A DNA stretch of 64,000 nt, from contig NZ_BBYK01000056.1 of the NCBI RefSeq assembly GCF_001570365.1, forward strand, positions 62,001 to 126,000, written 5' to 3'. The notes beneath the pieces were generated by a model. That model was given only the letters and a program-made list of their open reading frames with translations, had not been told where the DNA came from and searched no databases. Positions 8,295-16,641 of this stretch are shown here, piece after piece. A program made the translations under genes and the position numbers. Every line of letters begins with the position of its first letter. Within the stretch, counting starts at the first letter, position 1. Source of the stretch: Microtetraspora fusca (GTDB lineage: Bacteria > Actinomycetota > Actinomycetes > Streptosporangiales > Streptosporangiaceae).

Positions 8295-9881
8295 ATGAGA
8301 AACACACGAGCGGCGGCCGTGCTCGGCGCCCTCAGCCTGTTCGCCGTCGCCTGCGGCGGCAGCACGGACACCGGATCCGGCCGGAGCGCCGACGGCGGTA
8401 CCTTCACCTTCGCGATCAACGCCGACCCCGGCGTGCTCGACCCGTCCATGGCCGTGCTCTCTGTGACCAACTCCGTGTTGTCGTTCGCCTACGACACGCT
8501 CGTCCACTACGGGCCCGACGGTAAGATCGTCCCTGGACTGGCCGAGAAGTGGGACGTCAAACCCGACGCGGTCACCTTCACCCTCCGCAAGGACGTCACC
8601 TGCTCCGACGGGTCCCCGCTCACCCCCGCGGACGTGGCCGAGAGCGTCAACCACATCACCGACCCCGCCACCAAGTCGCCGATCAACGGTGTGACCGTCC
8701 CCTTCGGCATGAAGGCCGAGGCGGACGACGCGGCGGGAACGGTGAAACTCTCCACGCCGAAGCCGTTCAGCTTCATCCTGGAGAGCACCCCGCTGATATT
8801 CGTCGTCTGCGGCAAGGGGGCCAAGGACCGCTCGGTGCTCGCCCACGGCACCTCGGGTTCCGGGCCGTACACGCTGACCGAGGCGGCTCCCAGCGACCAC
8901 TACACGTTCCAGGTGCGCAAGGACTACGCCTGGGGACCCGGCGGAGCCACCACCAAGGAAACCGGGCAGCCCGCCAAGATCGTGCTGAAGGTCGTGCCGA
9001 ACGAGCAGACCGCAGCCAACATGCTGATCTCCGGCGACATCAACGGCGCGGTCATCTACGGCGCGGACCGCGCGCGGCTTGAGGCGACTCCGGGCATCGG
9101 CAAGATGGTCATCTCGGCGGGCAACGGGCAGTTCTTCTACCACCAGGGCGAGGACCGGCCCGCCAAGGACCCGGCGGTGCGCAAGGCGCTCACCCAGGCG
9201 GTCAGCCTCAAGGAGCTCGCCGGGATCGCCTCGAGCGGCACCGGCCGCCCCGCCACCGGGCTGGTGCTGGACCCGCGGCCCTGCCCGGGTGACAGCGTCA
9301 CCGGTCACGTCCCGGCCTTCGACGAGGCCGCCGCGTCCGCCGCGCTGGACGCGGCGGGTTGGAAGGCCGGCCCCGACGGTGTCCGGGTCAAGGACGGCCG
9401 CAAGCTGACCCTGCGCCTGCTCTACGGCACCACCAAGGGCGCGGGCGTGCAGGCCGCGGCCGAATACCTCGCGGCGGCGTGGAAGAAGGCGGGCGCCGAC
9501 GTCACGCTGAACGGCGTCATCGACACCAAGCTGTCGGAGTCGCTGACCACCACCCAGGACTGGGACGTCATCTGGCTGCCGATCGGTGTCACGCTGCCCT
9601 CGCAGCTCGAAGGATTCCTGTCCGGCCCGGCCGCGCCGAAGGGCGCCAACTTCGCCCACCTGGCCAACGACCGCTACGAGAAGCTCGTGACCGAGGCCAT
9701 CGGCAAGCCGGGCGAGGAGGGCTGCAAGCTCTGGCTGGAGTCGGAGTCCGCGCTGTTCGAGGACGCCGACCTGGTGCCCGTCGTGGAGAACACCGTGCTG
9801 GTCGCCAGCAAGAACGCGAAGTTCGACATACTGGCGGGCTCGGTCGTAGCGACCTCGATCCGGATGACCGAGGCGGGCTGA
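8295..9881 (+). CDS. Oligopeptide ABC transporter substrate-binding lipoprotein (family 5)
   Basis: Extracellular solute-binding protein of 528 residues, DppA/OppA type. It has a lipoprotein signal with lipobox FAVAC (Cys20), so it is anchored to the outer face of the membrane. Family 5 features include VLDPSMAVLSVTNSVLSFAYDTLV near residue 50, then the repeated phrasing of a two-lobe peptide binder. The ATG follows CAGGAGCC. It is the first gene of a transport set with two permeases and two ATPases. The ligand is most likely a short peptide; the adjacent D-peptide hydrolases suggest peptides with D-residues, such as cell-wall fragments, but the sequence alone does not fix this. Confidence 0.9.
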   Translation: MRNTRAAAVLGALSLFAVACGGSTDTGSGRSADGGTFTFAINADPGVLDPSMAVLSVTNSVLSFAYDTLVHYGPDGKIVPGLAEKWDVKPDAVTFTLRKDVTCSDGSPLTPADVAESVNHITDPATKSPINGVTVPFGMKAEADDAAGTVKLSTPKPFSFILESTPLIFVVCGKGAKDRSVLAHGTSGSGPYTLTEAAPSDHYTFQVRKDYAWGPGGATTKETGQPAKIVLKVVPNEQTAANMLISGDINGAVIYGADRARLEATPGIGKMVISAGNGQFFYHQGEDRPAKDPAVRKALTQAVSLKELAGIASSGTGRPATGLVLDPRPCPGDSVTGHVPAFDEAAASAALDAAGWKAGPDGVRVKDGRKLTLRLLYGTTKGAGVQAAAEYLAAAWKKAGADVTLNGVIDTKLSESLTTTQDWDVIWLPIGVTLPSQLEGFLSGPAAPKGANFAHLANDRYEKLVTEAIGKPGEEGCKLWLESESALFEDADLVPVVENTVLVASKNAKFDILAGSVVATSIRMTEAG

Positions 9882-10904
9882 ATGGCGGAGTCTCTGCGCC
9901 CGTCCGCCGCCGGCCCGTCCGCCGAGGGCGGGCGGGCCGCTCGGCGGACGCTCGCCGGCCGGGTCCGTAACGGGTTCGTGCTGCGGCGCGTCGTCCGGTT
10001 CGTCGTCTCCCTGGCCGTGCTGCTCGTCGCGTCCTTCGCGATGATGCACCTGATCCCGGGCGACCCCGTACGCGCCTCGCTCGGCCCGGCCGCGCCGGTC
10101 GAACTCGTCGCCGCCAGGCGGGCGGCGCTCGGGCTGGACGAGCCGATCCTGTCCCAGCTCCTGTCCTACGTACGCAACGTGCTCAGCGGGGACTTCGGCA
10201 CGTCGTTCCTCAGCGGGGAGCCGGTCCGGGAGATCATCGCCTCCCGGCTCCCCAACACCCTCGGGCTCGCCCTGATCGCGACCGTCGTGGCGCTGCTCGT
10301 GGCCGTGCCGCTCGGCATGTGGGCCGCGATCCGCACCGAGAACGGCCGCAACCGGGGCACCGAGGTGACCTTCACCTCGGCGACCGGCGCGGCCGTCGCC
10401 GTTCCCGAGTTCCTCTACTCGATCGCCCTGGTCACCGTGTTCGCGATCGGACTCCGCTGGTTCCCTCCCGCGGGCAAGGCGGGACCGGTGTCCTACATCC
10501 TGCCGATCCTCTCCCTGTCCATCTCGCCGACGGCGATGATCGCCCGCATCTCCCGCGTGGAGACCCTGCGCGAACTGGGCTCCGACTACGTCCGGCTGGC
10601 GCGGGCCAAGCGGCTGCCCGCCGCCCGGCTGTACTTCCGGCACGTCCTGCCCAACACGCTCACCGCGACGCTGACCGTGGGCGGCCTGCTGCTCACCGCT
10701 CTGATCGCCGGGAGCGTGCTCGTCGAGTACGTCTTCGCCTGGCCGGGCCTGGGACTGCGGATCGTGGAGTCCATCACCCAGAAGGACTATCCGGTGGCCC
10801 AGGGCGTGATCCTCGTCTACGGCGCGATCGTGCTGGTGGTGAACCTGCTCGTCGACCTGCTGCTCGGGGTGCTCGACCCCACCTCCAAGCTGAAGGAGAC
10901 CTGA
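9882..10904 (+). CDS. Oligopeptide ABC transporter permease (DppB type)
   Basis: Inner-membrane permease, 340 residues, with about six transmembrane helices. It begins with a roughly 40-residue cytoplasmic extension rich in Ser, Ala and Arg before the first helix (RRVVRFVVSLAVLLVASF). DppB hallmarks include MMHLIPGDPVRASLG and the EAA-type loop ELGSDYVRLARAKRLPA, which docks with the ATPase. The ATG directly follows the binding-protein stop. It pairs with the DppC-like half of the next gene, whose ATG overlaps its TGA stop by one base. Confidence 0.92.
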   Translation: MAESLRPSAAGPSAEGGRAARRTLAGRVRNGFVLRRVVRFVVSLAVLLVASFAMMHLIPGDPVRASLGPAAPVELVAARRAALGLDEPILSQLLSYVRNVLSGDFGTSFLSGEPVREIIASRLPNTLGLALIATVVALLVAVPLGMWAAIRTENGRNRGTEVTFTSATGAAVAVPEFLYSIALVTVFAIGLRWFPPAGKAGPVSYILPILSLSISPTAMIARISRVETLRELGSDYVRLARAKRLPAARLYFRHVLPNTLTATLTVGGLLLTALIAGSVLVEYVFAWPGLGLRIVESITQKDYPVAQGVILVYGAIVLVVNLLVDLLLGVLDPTSKLKET

Positions 10905-12730
10905 TGCGTCACCTGCTGCGGACCCCCGCCGGGATCGCCGGGACCCTCCTGGTCGCGCTCATGGTGATCCTGGCGATCGCCGGGCCGCTGATCTGGGGAG
11001 CGGAGGCCGAACGCATCGACTCCGCGGCCATCCTCCAGGGCGCCTCGGCCGCGCACCCGCTCGGCACCGACAACCTGGGCCGCGACATCCTCGCCCGGGT
11101 GCTGGTCGGCGGACGGCTCTCGCTCGGCCTCGCCCTGATCGCCACACTCATCGGCGCGGTGGCCGGCGTCCTCCTCGGCGCGCTTCCCTCGGTGCTGCCG
11201 CGTAGGGCCGCGCGCCTGGTCACCGGTACGGTCAACGCGCTGGTCGCGTTCCCCGGCCTGCTGCTCGCGATGTTCACCGCGGTGATCGCGGGTCTCGGCG
11301 CGCGCGGCGCCGTGCTGGGCATCGGCGCCGCCCTCGCCCCCGGATTCGCCCGGCTCACCCAGACGCTGGCGGCCTCCGTCGCCGGTGCCGACTACGTGTC
11401 GGTCGCCCGCATGCTGGGCGTCTCCCGGTGGCGGGTCCTGACCAGGCACGTGCTGCCCAACATCGCCGAGCCGCTCATCCTCAATCTCACCCAGGCGCTG
11501 GGCGGCGCTCTCATCGCGCTCGCCGGGATGTCCTTCCTCGGTCTCGGCGTGCAGCCGCCCTCGTTCGACTGGGGACGGCTGCTCTTCGACGGCTTCGGCC
11601 GGATCTACGCCACCCCGGCCGTCGCCCTCGGCCCGGCCGCCGCGATCGCGCTCGCGGGCATCGGTTTCAACCTGCTGGGAGACGTCCTGGCACGGGCGGC
11701 GTCGCGCCGTGCCACGCCGCCCGGTGAGGCCGCCGGACGACCCGTACCCGAGGTGGGCGAGCTCGGCGAGCCCGACCAGGACGCGGTCCTGGAGGTGCGG
11801 GACCTGACCGTCGCCTTCCCCGGCGGCGTCACGCCGGTGCGCGGGCTGTCCCTGACCGTCGCGCCCGGCGAGATCGTCGGCCTGGTGGGGGAGTCCGGCA
11901 GCGGGAAGAGCCTGACCGCGTCGGCGATCGGCGGGCTGGTGCCGTACCCGGGAGAGGTGAGCGCCAGGCGGCTGCGGCTGTGCGGCGCCGACCTCGACGA
12001 GCTGCCGGAACAGGAACGCCGCAAGCTGCTCGGGACGTCGCTGGCGATGGTCTTCCAGGACCCGATGGCCTCGCTCAACCCGGCGCTGCGCATCGGCGGG
12101 CAGCTCGCCGAGGTGGCGACCGTCCACCAGGGCGCGAGCCGGACCGAGGCCTTCGCCCGGGCGGTGGACCGGCTGGAGCACGTGCGCATCCCGGAGCCCG
12201 CCGCGCGGGCGCGGCAGCACCCGCACGAGCTGTCCGGCGGCATGCGGCAGCGCGCCGTCATCGCCATGGGCCTGATGGGCGAGCCGCGGCTGATCATCGC
12301 CGACGAGCCGACCACCGCCCTCGACGTGACCGTGCAGCGGGAGATCCTCCGGCTGCTGCGCGAGGTGACCGACGAGACCGGCGCGGCCACCCTGTTCATC
12401 TCCCACGACATCGCCGTCATCGGCGAGCTGTGCCACCGCGTCGTGGTGATGTACGCGGGCCGGGTGGTCGAGGAGCTGCCGGTCGAGGGGCTGGCCTCGG
12501 ACGCCGCGCACCCCTACACGCGGGCGCTGGTCGCCTCGCTGCCCGACATGGAGACCGACAGGTCGCGGCCGCTGGCGAGCATCCCCGGCCGGCAGCCGTC
12601 TCCGGCGGAGGTGCCCGACGGATGCGCCTTCGCGGACCGCTGCGAGCTGGCGAGCGCCAAGTGCGCCGAGCTGCCGCCCCTGATCCCGTACCGCGCGGGG
12701 CACCGCGTCGCCTGCTGGGAGGCTAAGTGA
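10904..12730 (+). CDS. Permease-ATPase fusion (DppC-DppD) of the oligopeptide ABC transporter
   Basis: 608-residue fusion of two transporter parts. Residues 1 to about 265 are a DppC-like permease (LGTDNLGRDILARVLVGG; EAA loop SVAGADYVSVARMLGVS). A linker of about 30 residues, rich in Pro, Glu and Gly, follows. Residues about 295-608 are a DppD-like ATPase with Walker A GESGSGKS, signature LSGGMRQR, Walker B LIIADEPT and an oligopeptide-transporter C-terminal region with a Cys cluster (GCAFADRCELASAKC) like that which binds an iron-sulphur cluster in some DppD/OppD proteins. The start overlaps the upstream TGA (TGATG). The normal pattern is two separate genes; the fusion fixes stoichiometry. 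Confidence 0.9.
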   Translation: MRHLLRTPAGIAGTLLVALMVILAIAGPLIWGAEAERIDSAAILQGASAAHPLGTDNLGRDILARVLVGGRLSLGLALIATLIGAVAGVLLGALPSVLPRRAARLVTGTVNALVAFPGLLLAMFTAVIAGLGARGAVLGIGAALAPGFARLTQTLAASVAGADYVSVARMLGVSRWRVLTRHVLPNIAEPLILNLTQALGGALIALAGMSFLGLGVQPPSFDWGRLLFDGFGRIYATPAVALGPAAAIALAGIGFNLLGDVLARAASRRATPPGEAAGRPVPEVGELGEPDQDAVLEVRDLTVAFPGGVTPVRGLSLTVAPGEIVGLVGESGSGKSLTASAIGGLVPYPGEVSARRLRLCGADLDELPEQERRKLLGTSLAMVFQDPMASLNPALRIGGQLAEVATVHQGASRTEAFARAVDRLEHVRIPEPAARARQHPHELSGGMRQRAVIAMGLMGEPRLIIADEPTTALDVTVQREILRLLREVTDETGAATLFISHDIAVIGELCHRVVVMYAGRVVEELPVEGLASDAAHPYTRALVASLPDMETDRSRPLASIPGRQPSPAEVPDGCAFADRCELASAKCAELPPLIPYRAGHRVACWEAK

Positions 12731-13419
12731 TCATCAAGAACCTGACCGTCCGGTTCGGCTCCTTCACCGCCGTGGACGACGTCACCCTGGAGATCCCCGA
12801 CGGCGCGATCGTCGGCCTGGTGGGCGAGTCCGGGTCGGGCAAGTCCACGCTGGCGCGTGCGGTGAGCGGGCTGGTGCCGTACACGGGGGCCGTCGAGGGG
12901 GTGGACCCGGGCCGGGTGCAGATGGTCTTCCAGGACCCGCTCACCTCCCTCGACCCGCGTATGACGGTCGGCGCGTCGGTCGCGGAGGGCCTGCGCCTGC
13001 CGCGGGCCGCCCGCCAGGCGGAGGTGGAGCGGCTGCTGACCCTGGTGTCCCTGCCCGTCTCGCTCGCGGGGCGCTACCCGCGCGAGCTGTCCGGGGGCCA
13101 GCGGCAGCGGGTGGCGATCGCCCGCGCGCTCGGCGCCCGGCCGGCGCTGCTGATCGCCGACGAGATCACCTCCGCCCTGGACGTCTCCGTCCAGGGCGCG
13201 GTGCTCAACCTGATCCGCTCGCTGCGCGAGGAGATCGGGCTGTCGATGCTGTTCATCTCCCACAACCTGGCCGTGGTGCGGTACGTCTCCGACGTGGTGG
13301 CGGTGATGCACCGGGGCAGACTGGTCGAGGCGGGGCCGGCCGAGGAGGTGGTGAAGGCGCCCGCGGACGCCTACACCCGCTCCCTCCTCGACGCGGTTCC
13401 CCGCCTCGCGCGAAGCTGA
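12727..13419 (+). CDS. Oligopeptide ABC transporter ATPase (DppF type), short form
   Basis: Cytoplasmic ATPase of 230 residues with Walker A GESGSGKS, Q-loop MVFQDP, signature LSGGQRQR, Walker B LLIADEIT and H-loop FISHN. It is about 90 residues shorter than a classical DppF because it ends soon after the nucleotide-binding fold (SLLDAVPRLARS) and lacks the usual C-terminal oligopeptide-transporter extension. It starts at GTG 12727, overlapping the previous stop. It would form the ATPase heterodimer with the C-terminal half of the fusion protein. It converges on the racemase gene with only 13 bases between stop codons. Confidence 0.9.
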   Translation: MIIKNLTVRFGSFTAVDDVTLEIPDGAIVGLVGESGSGKSTLARAVSGLVPYTGAVEGVDPGRVQMVFQDPLTSLDPRMTVGASVAEGLRLPRAARQAEVERLLTLVSLPVSLAGRYPRELSGGQRQRVAIARALGARPALLIADEITSALDVSVQGAVLNLIRSLREEIGLSMLFISHNLAVVRYVSDVVAVMHRGRLVEAGPAEEVVKAPADAYTRSLLDAVPRLARS

Positions 13420-13432
13420 GAAGCTCCGGAAA

Positions 13433-14533
13433 CTATCTGCTGATCCATTCGGTGGAGGTGGTGACCTCGTCCAGGATGTCCGGGACGGGGTCCACCCCGA
13501 TGCCGGGCCCGGCCGGGACGTCCAGGTGGCCGTCCCGCAGCTCGAACGGCGTGGTGATGTCCGTCGCGAAGTAGCGGCGCGAGGCCGAGGTGTCGCCCGG
13601 CAGCGTGAAGCCGGGCAGGGCGGCCAGCGCGACGTTGGCGGCGCGGCCGATGCCCGTCTCCAGCATCCCGCCGCACCACAGGGCGACGCCGTGGGCGCGG
13701 GCCAGGTCGTGGATGCGGCGCGCCTCCAGGTAGCCCCCGATCCGGCCCGGCTTGACGTTGATGATCGAGCACGCGCCCAGCGTGATGGCGGCCGCGGCGT
13801 GCTCGGCCGACTCGATCGACTCGTCCAGGCAGATCGGGGTGGAGACCCTGCGGGCGAGCGCGGCGTGCTGGACCATGTCGTCGTTGGCCAGCGGCTGCTC
13901 GATGAGCAGCAGGTCGAAGGCGTCCAGCTTGGCCAGGTGCGGGGCGTCGGCCAGCGTGTACGCGGCGTTGGCGTCGACCTGGAGCAGCAGGTCAGGGCCG
14001 AACCGCTCGCGTACGGCGCGGACCGGCTCCAGGTCCCAGCCCGGCTCGATCTTCAGCTTGATCCGGACGTAGCCCTCGGCCACGTAGCCCTCGACGGCGT
14101 CGAGCAACTCGGGGATCGAGTTCATGATGCCGACCGACACCCCGCAGGGGACCCGCTCACGGGTCGCGCCGAAGAACGCCGCGAACGACTCGCCGCGGGC
14201 CCGGAGCTGGGCGTCCAAGACCGCGGTCTCCAGCGCGGACTTGGCCATCCGGTGCCCCTTGAACGGCGCGAGCGCCCGGCCGGCGGCCTGGGCGTCGGCG
14301 TGGGCGGGCAGCGCCGGGATGAGGAAGCGGCGCATGACCTCGGCCGCGCCGTCGACGTACTCGGAGGAGTAGAGCGGCCGTGACATGGCCGAGCACTCGC
14401 CCCACCCCTCGGCCTCGGGCGTGACGACCCGCACGAGCAGCACGTCGCGCGCGGTCTCCGTCCCGAACGAGGTGCGGAACGGCGCGACCAGCGGCATCGC
14501 GATCCGCCGAAGCTCGATTCCAGTGATCTTCAT
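13433..14533 (-). CDS. N-succinylamino-acid racemase / o-succinylbenzoate synthase family enolase
   Basis: Enolase-superfamily enzyme of 366 residues in the NSAR/OSBS group. Catalytic residues align fully: KxK (Lys159, Lys161 in IKLKIEPG), metal ligands Asp187 (VDANAAY), Glu212 (IEQPL), Asp237 (CLDES) and Lys261 (NVKPGRIGG). The family racemises N-succinyl amino acids by proton exchange between the two lysines and can also make o-succinylbenzoate for menaquinone. Nothing else for menaquinone is nearby, whereas the upstream genes encode a GNAT and an M20 peptidase, the partners of NSAR in the D-to-L amino acid pathway. The start is ATG 14533; an upstream in-frame extension lacks family similarity. 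The sequence closely matches my recollection of Amycolatopsis NSAR. Confidence 0.9.
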   Translation of the reverse strand: MKITGIELRRIAMPLVAPFRTSFGTETARDVLLVRVVTPEAEGWGECSAMSRPLYSSEYVDGAAEVMRRFLIPALPAHADAQAAGRALAPFKGHRMAKSALETAVLDAQLRARGESFAAFFGATRERVPCGVSVGIMNSIPELLDAVEGYVAEGYVRIKLKIEPGWDLEPVRAVRERFGPDLLLQVDANAAYTLADAPHLAKLDAFDLLLIEQPLANDDMVQHAALARRVSTPICLDESIESAEHAAAAITLGACSIINVKPGRIGGYLEARRIHDLARAHGVALWCGGMLETGIGRAANVALAALPGFTLPGDTSASRRYFATDITTPFELRDGHLDVPAGPGIGVDPVPDILDEVTTSTEWISR

Positions 14534-14595
14534 GGTGGTGTGCGGCGTCTCGCCGCGTCTCCTTCCGGTAGGACCGTCGCCGCGCAGGGCCGCGA

Positions 14596-15372
14596 TCAGA
14601 CGGTGCGTTCCACGATGTAGCACGTTCTCCGGTGGAAACCGGTGATCCGGGCCCCCTCCTCCAGCAGGCCGCCGAGCACCTCGCGTACGGCGTGCCGCCA
14701 CGCCTTGGCCGCGCCGGGGTCGGTGCGGCGCAGGCTCTCGATGTCGTCCGGCACCGCCACGAGGACCGTCCCCGCGTCCGTCCGGCCGAGGACCGGCCGC
14801 CCGTCCACGTCGGCCAGCCCGACCGCCGCGTCCGCGGGGACCGCAGGCTCGTACGGCTCCCGCCGTACGGCGGCGAGCACGAGCGGATCGGTCAGCCGCC
14901 AGACGGCGAGCATCCGGTCCGACTCGTCCCCGGCGTTGATCGCGTCCTCCATGACGCCGTAGAACGACGGCAGGTACTCCTCCGGGCGGGCGCCGAGCTT
15001 GGCCAGGTTGAAGTAGGCGTTGCGGCGCACGAGGGGGTCGTAGGTCCAGGTGATCCGCTCGATGCCCCGTTCGAGCGCCCAGGCCCGCTGATGTGTCTTG
15101 AGCGCGAACCCGATCCCACGGCCGGCCGCGGCACCGGTGACGTGCGAGTGCAGGACCCGCCCCGCCGGGGCCCCCAGGAAACCGACCGAGGCGCCGGCCA
15201 GCCGGCCGTCCTCGTAGACCCCGGCCACGTAGTTGCCCGCGTGGGACAGCGCCCGCATCAGCTCGACGCTGATGGGCGCCCCGCCCGGCTCGGGATGCCA
15301 GATGTCGTCGAAGAGCCGGTAGACGTCCTCGAACTCCTGGATGCTGTGCAGCTCCCGCGGCGCGGCGGTCAT
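14596..15372 (-). CDS. GNAT acyltransferase, likely D-amino-acid N-succinyltransferase
   Basis: 258-residue GCN5-related N-acyltransferase, cytoplasmic. The acyl-CoA-binding motif A region is about residues 67-95 (RVLHSHVTGAAAGRGIGFALK, read in two parts around the G-rich loop), followed by YFNLAKLGARPEEYLPSFYG, a block typical of the subgroup found beside NSAR. In Geobacillus kaustophilus the equivalent enzyme succinylates D-amino acids so that NSAR can racemise them (Sakai et al. 2006, established for that operon). Here the gene lies between the racemase and the M20 peptidase and overlaps the latter by four bases, supporting the same job. The acyl group could be acetyl instead; sequence does not decide. 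Confidence 0.82.
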   Translation of the reverse strand: MTAAPRELHSIQEFEDVYRLFDDIWHPEPGGAPISVELMRALSHAGNYVAGVYEDGRLAGASVGFLGAPAGRVLHSHVTGAAAGRGIGFALKTHQRAWALERGIERITWTYDPLVRRNAYFNLAKLGARPEEYLPSFYGVMEDAINAGDESDRMLAVWRLTDPLVLAAVRREPYEPAVPADAAVGLADVDGRPVLGRTDAGTVLVAVPDDIESLRRTDPGAAKAWRHAVREVLGGLLEEGARITGFHRRTCYIVERTV

Positions 15373-16457
15373 GCGAGCACCGCCCGGATCAGCTCGGCCA
15401 GCAGCCGGGTGCGGCCGGGCATCTCCGCGACGAGCGCGTGCTCGTGCGCCGCGTGCGCGCCGCCGCCGACCGCGCCGAGTCCGTCGAGCGTGGGACAGCC
15501 GACGCCCGCGGTGATGTTGCCGTCGGAGGCGCCGCCCACGGCCGCGCCCCGCAGCGGGGGCAGGTCCAGGCCGTCGGCGATTCGGCGGGCCAACTCGAAC
15601 AGCCCCGCCGACGAGGCGTCCTCCAGCGGCGGGCGGTTCGGCCCGCCGCTCACCCGCAGCCGGGTTCCGGCCACGCGCGGGGCCAGCGCCCGTACCAGCT
15701 CGTCCACCCGCTTCTGCTCCTCGACCGTGGGGACGCGCACGTCCACCGCGACCGAGGCCAGGGCGGGCACGGTGTTCATCGTGCTCCCGGCGGACACCAG
15801 GGTCGGCGTCACCGTGGTCGCGCCGTCGCCCATCGCGCTCAGGGCGAGGATCTGGTGGGCCAGCTCGACCGCCGCGTTGGCCCCCGCGTGCGGTTCCAGG
15901 CCCGCGTGCGCGGCCTTCCCCAGCACCGTGAGCTCGTAGGCGGAGATCCCTTTGCGGGCGGTCTTGAGCGCGCCGCCGTCGGCGCTCGCCTCCAGCACGA
16001 ACGCGGCCGAGCAGCCGCGCGCCGCGTCCTCGATCAGCGCCCGCGAGGTGGGGGAGCCGAGCTCCTCGTCACCCGTGATCAGCAGGCACACCCCTTCGGG
16101 GGAGGGCAGCGCGGCCAGCGCGTGGAAGGCCTGCACCAGCCCGGCCTTCATGTCGAACACGCCCGGTCCCCGGGCGACGCCGTCCCGCACCGACCAGGGG
16201 TGCTCGCGCAGCGACCCGATCGGCCACACCGTGTCGTGGTGCCCGACGAGCAGCACGCGGGGACGGCCGAAGGTCCACCGCAGGTGGCTGACCCCGTCGA
16301 TCACGATCGTCTCCGGGGGCGTCCCGAGCCGGCGGGCCCCCTGCTCGGCGACCACGGCGGCGCTGCGGGCGACCGCCTCGTGGTCGGCGGAGAAGGACTC
16401 GCAGACGACGAGCTCCTCCAGATCCTGGAGCATCAGGTCGAGGTTCACCGCGGGCAC
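15369..16457 (-). CDS. M20 family metallopeptidase, likely N-acyl-L-amino-acid deacylase
   Basis: Zinc-dependent deacylase of 362 residues. Metal-binding positions are visible: H-x-D in VGHHDTVWP (His73, Asp75), Asp102 in GVFDMKAG, Glu131-Glu132 in ITGDEELGS (catalytic base and ligand), an acidic residue in LEASADGG and a late His in GGGAHAAHEH. In the Geobacillus pathway the M20 enzyme hydrolyses only the N-succinyl-L-amino acid, pulling racemisation in one direction. It is the first gene of the three-gene minus-strand operon; its TGA overlaps the GNAT start as ATGA. The 183 bases between it and the DUF2075 gene carry several TTCGTCCG repeats but no recognised promoter. Confidence 0.88.
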   Translation of the reverse strand: MPAVNLDLMLQDLEELVVCESFSADHEAVARSAAVVAEQGARRLGTPPETIVIDGVSHLRWTFGRPRVLLVGHHDTVWPIGSLREHPWSVRDGVARGPGVFDMKAGLVQAFHALAALPSPEGVCLLITGDEELGSPTSRALIEDAARGCSAAFVLEASADGGALKTARKGISAYELTVLGKAAHAGLEPHAGANAAVELAHQILALSAMGDGATTVTPTLVSAGSTMNTVPALASVAVDVRVPTVEEQKRVDELVRALAPRVAGTRLRVSGGPNRPPLEDASSAGLFELARRIADGLDLPPLRGAAVGGASDGNITAGVGCPTLDGLGAVGGGAHAAHEHALVAEMPGRTRLLAELIRAVLA

Positions 16458-16641
16458 CCCCGCCGGGCGATCCGGGCGCGGTGATGAAGACCAACGGACA
16501 ACGCGTACCAGCCCTCCGGTCGATGTTTACCGCCACGGTATGAGAAGGGCCGGTCGGGGAATTCGTCCGTTTTTCCGAAGACCGCCGAGCTGTTCGTCCG
16601 TTCGTCCAAGATCGCCGGCGAGGCTCGGGCCCCGCCGGGGC

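Noticed and set aside
10319-12730. Single 803-codon reading covering both transporter genes
   Set aside because: The first 195 codons lie out of frame within the DppB permease gene. The true start at 10904 overlaps the upstream stop, leaving the 608-residue fusion.
13433-14533. Housekeeping menaquinone gene menC
   Set aside because: The family is bifunctional, but the operon partners are those of the racemase pathway and no other menaquinone gene is near. OSBS activity is not excluded.
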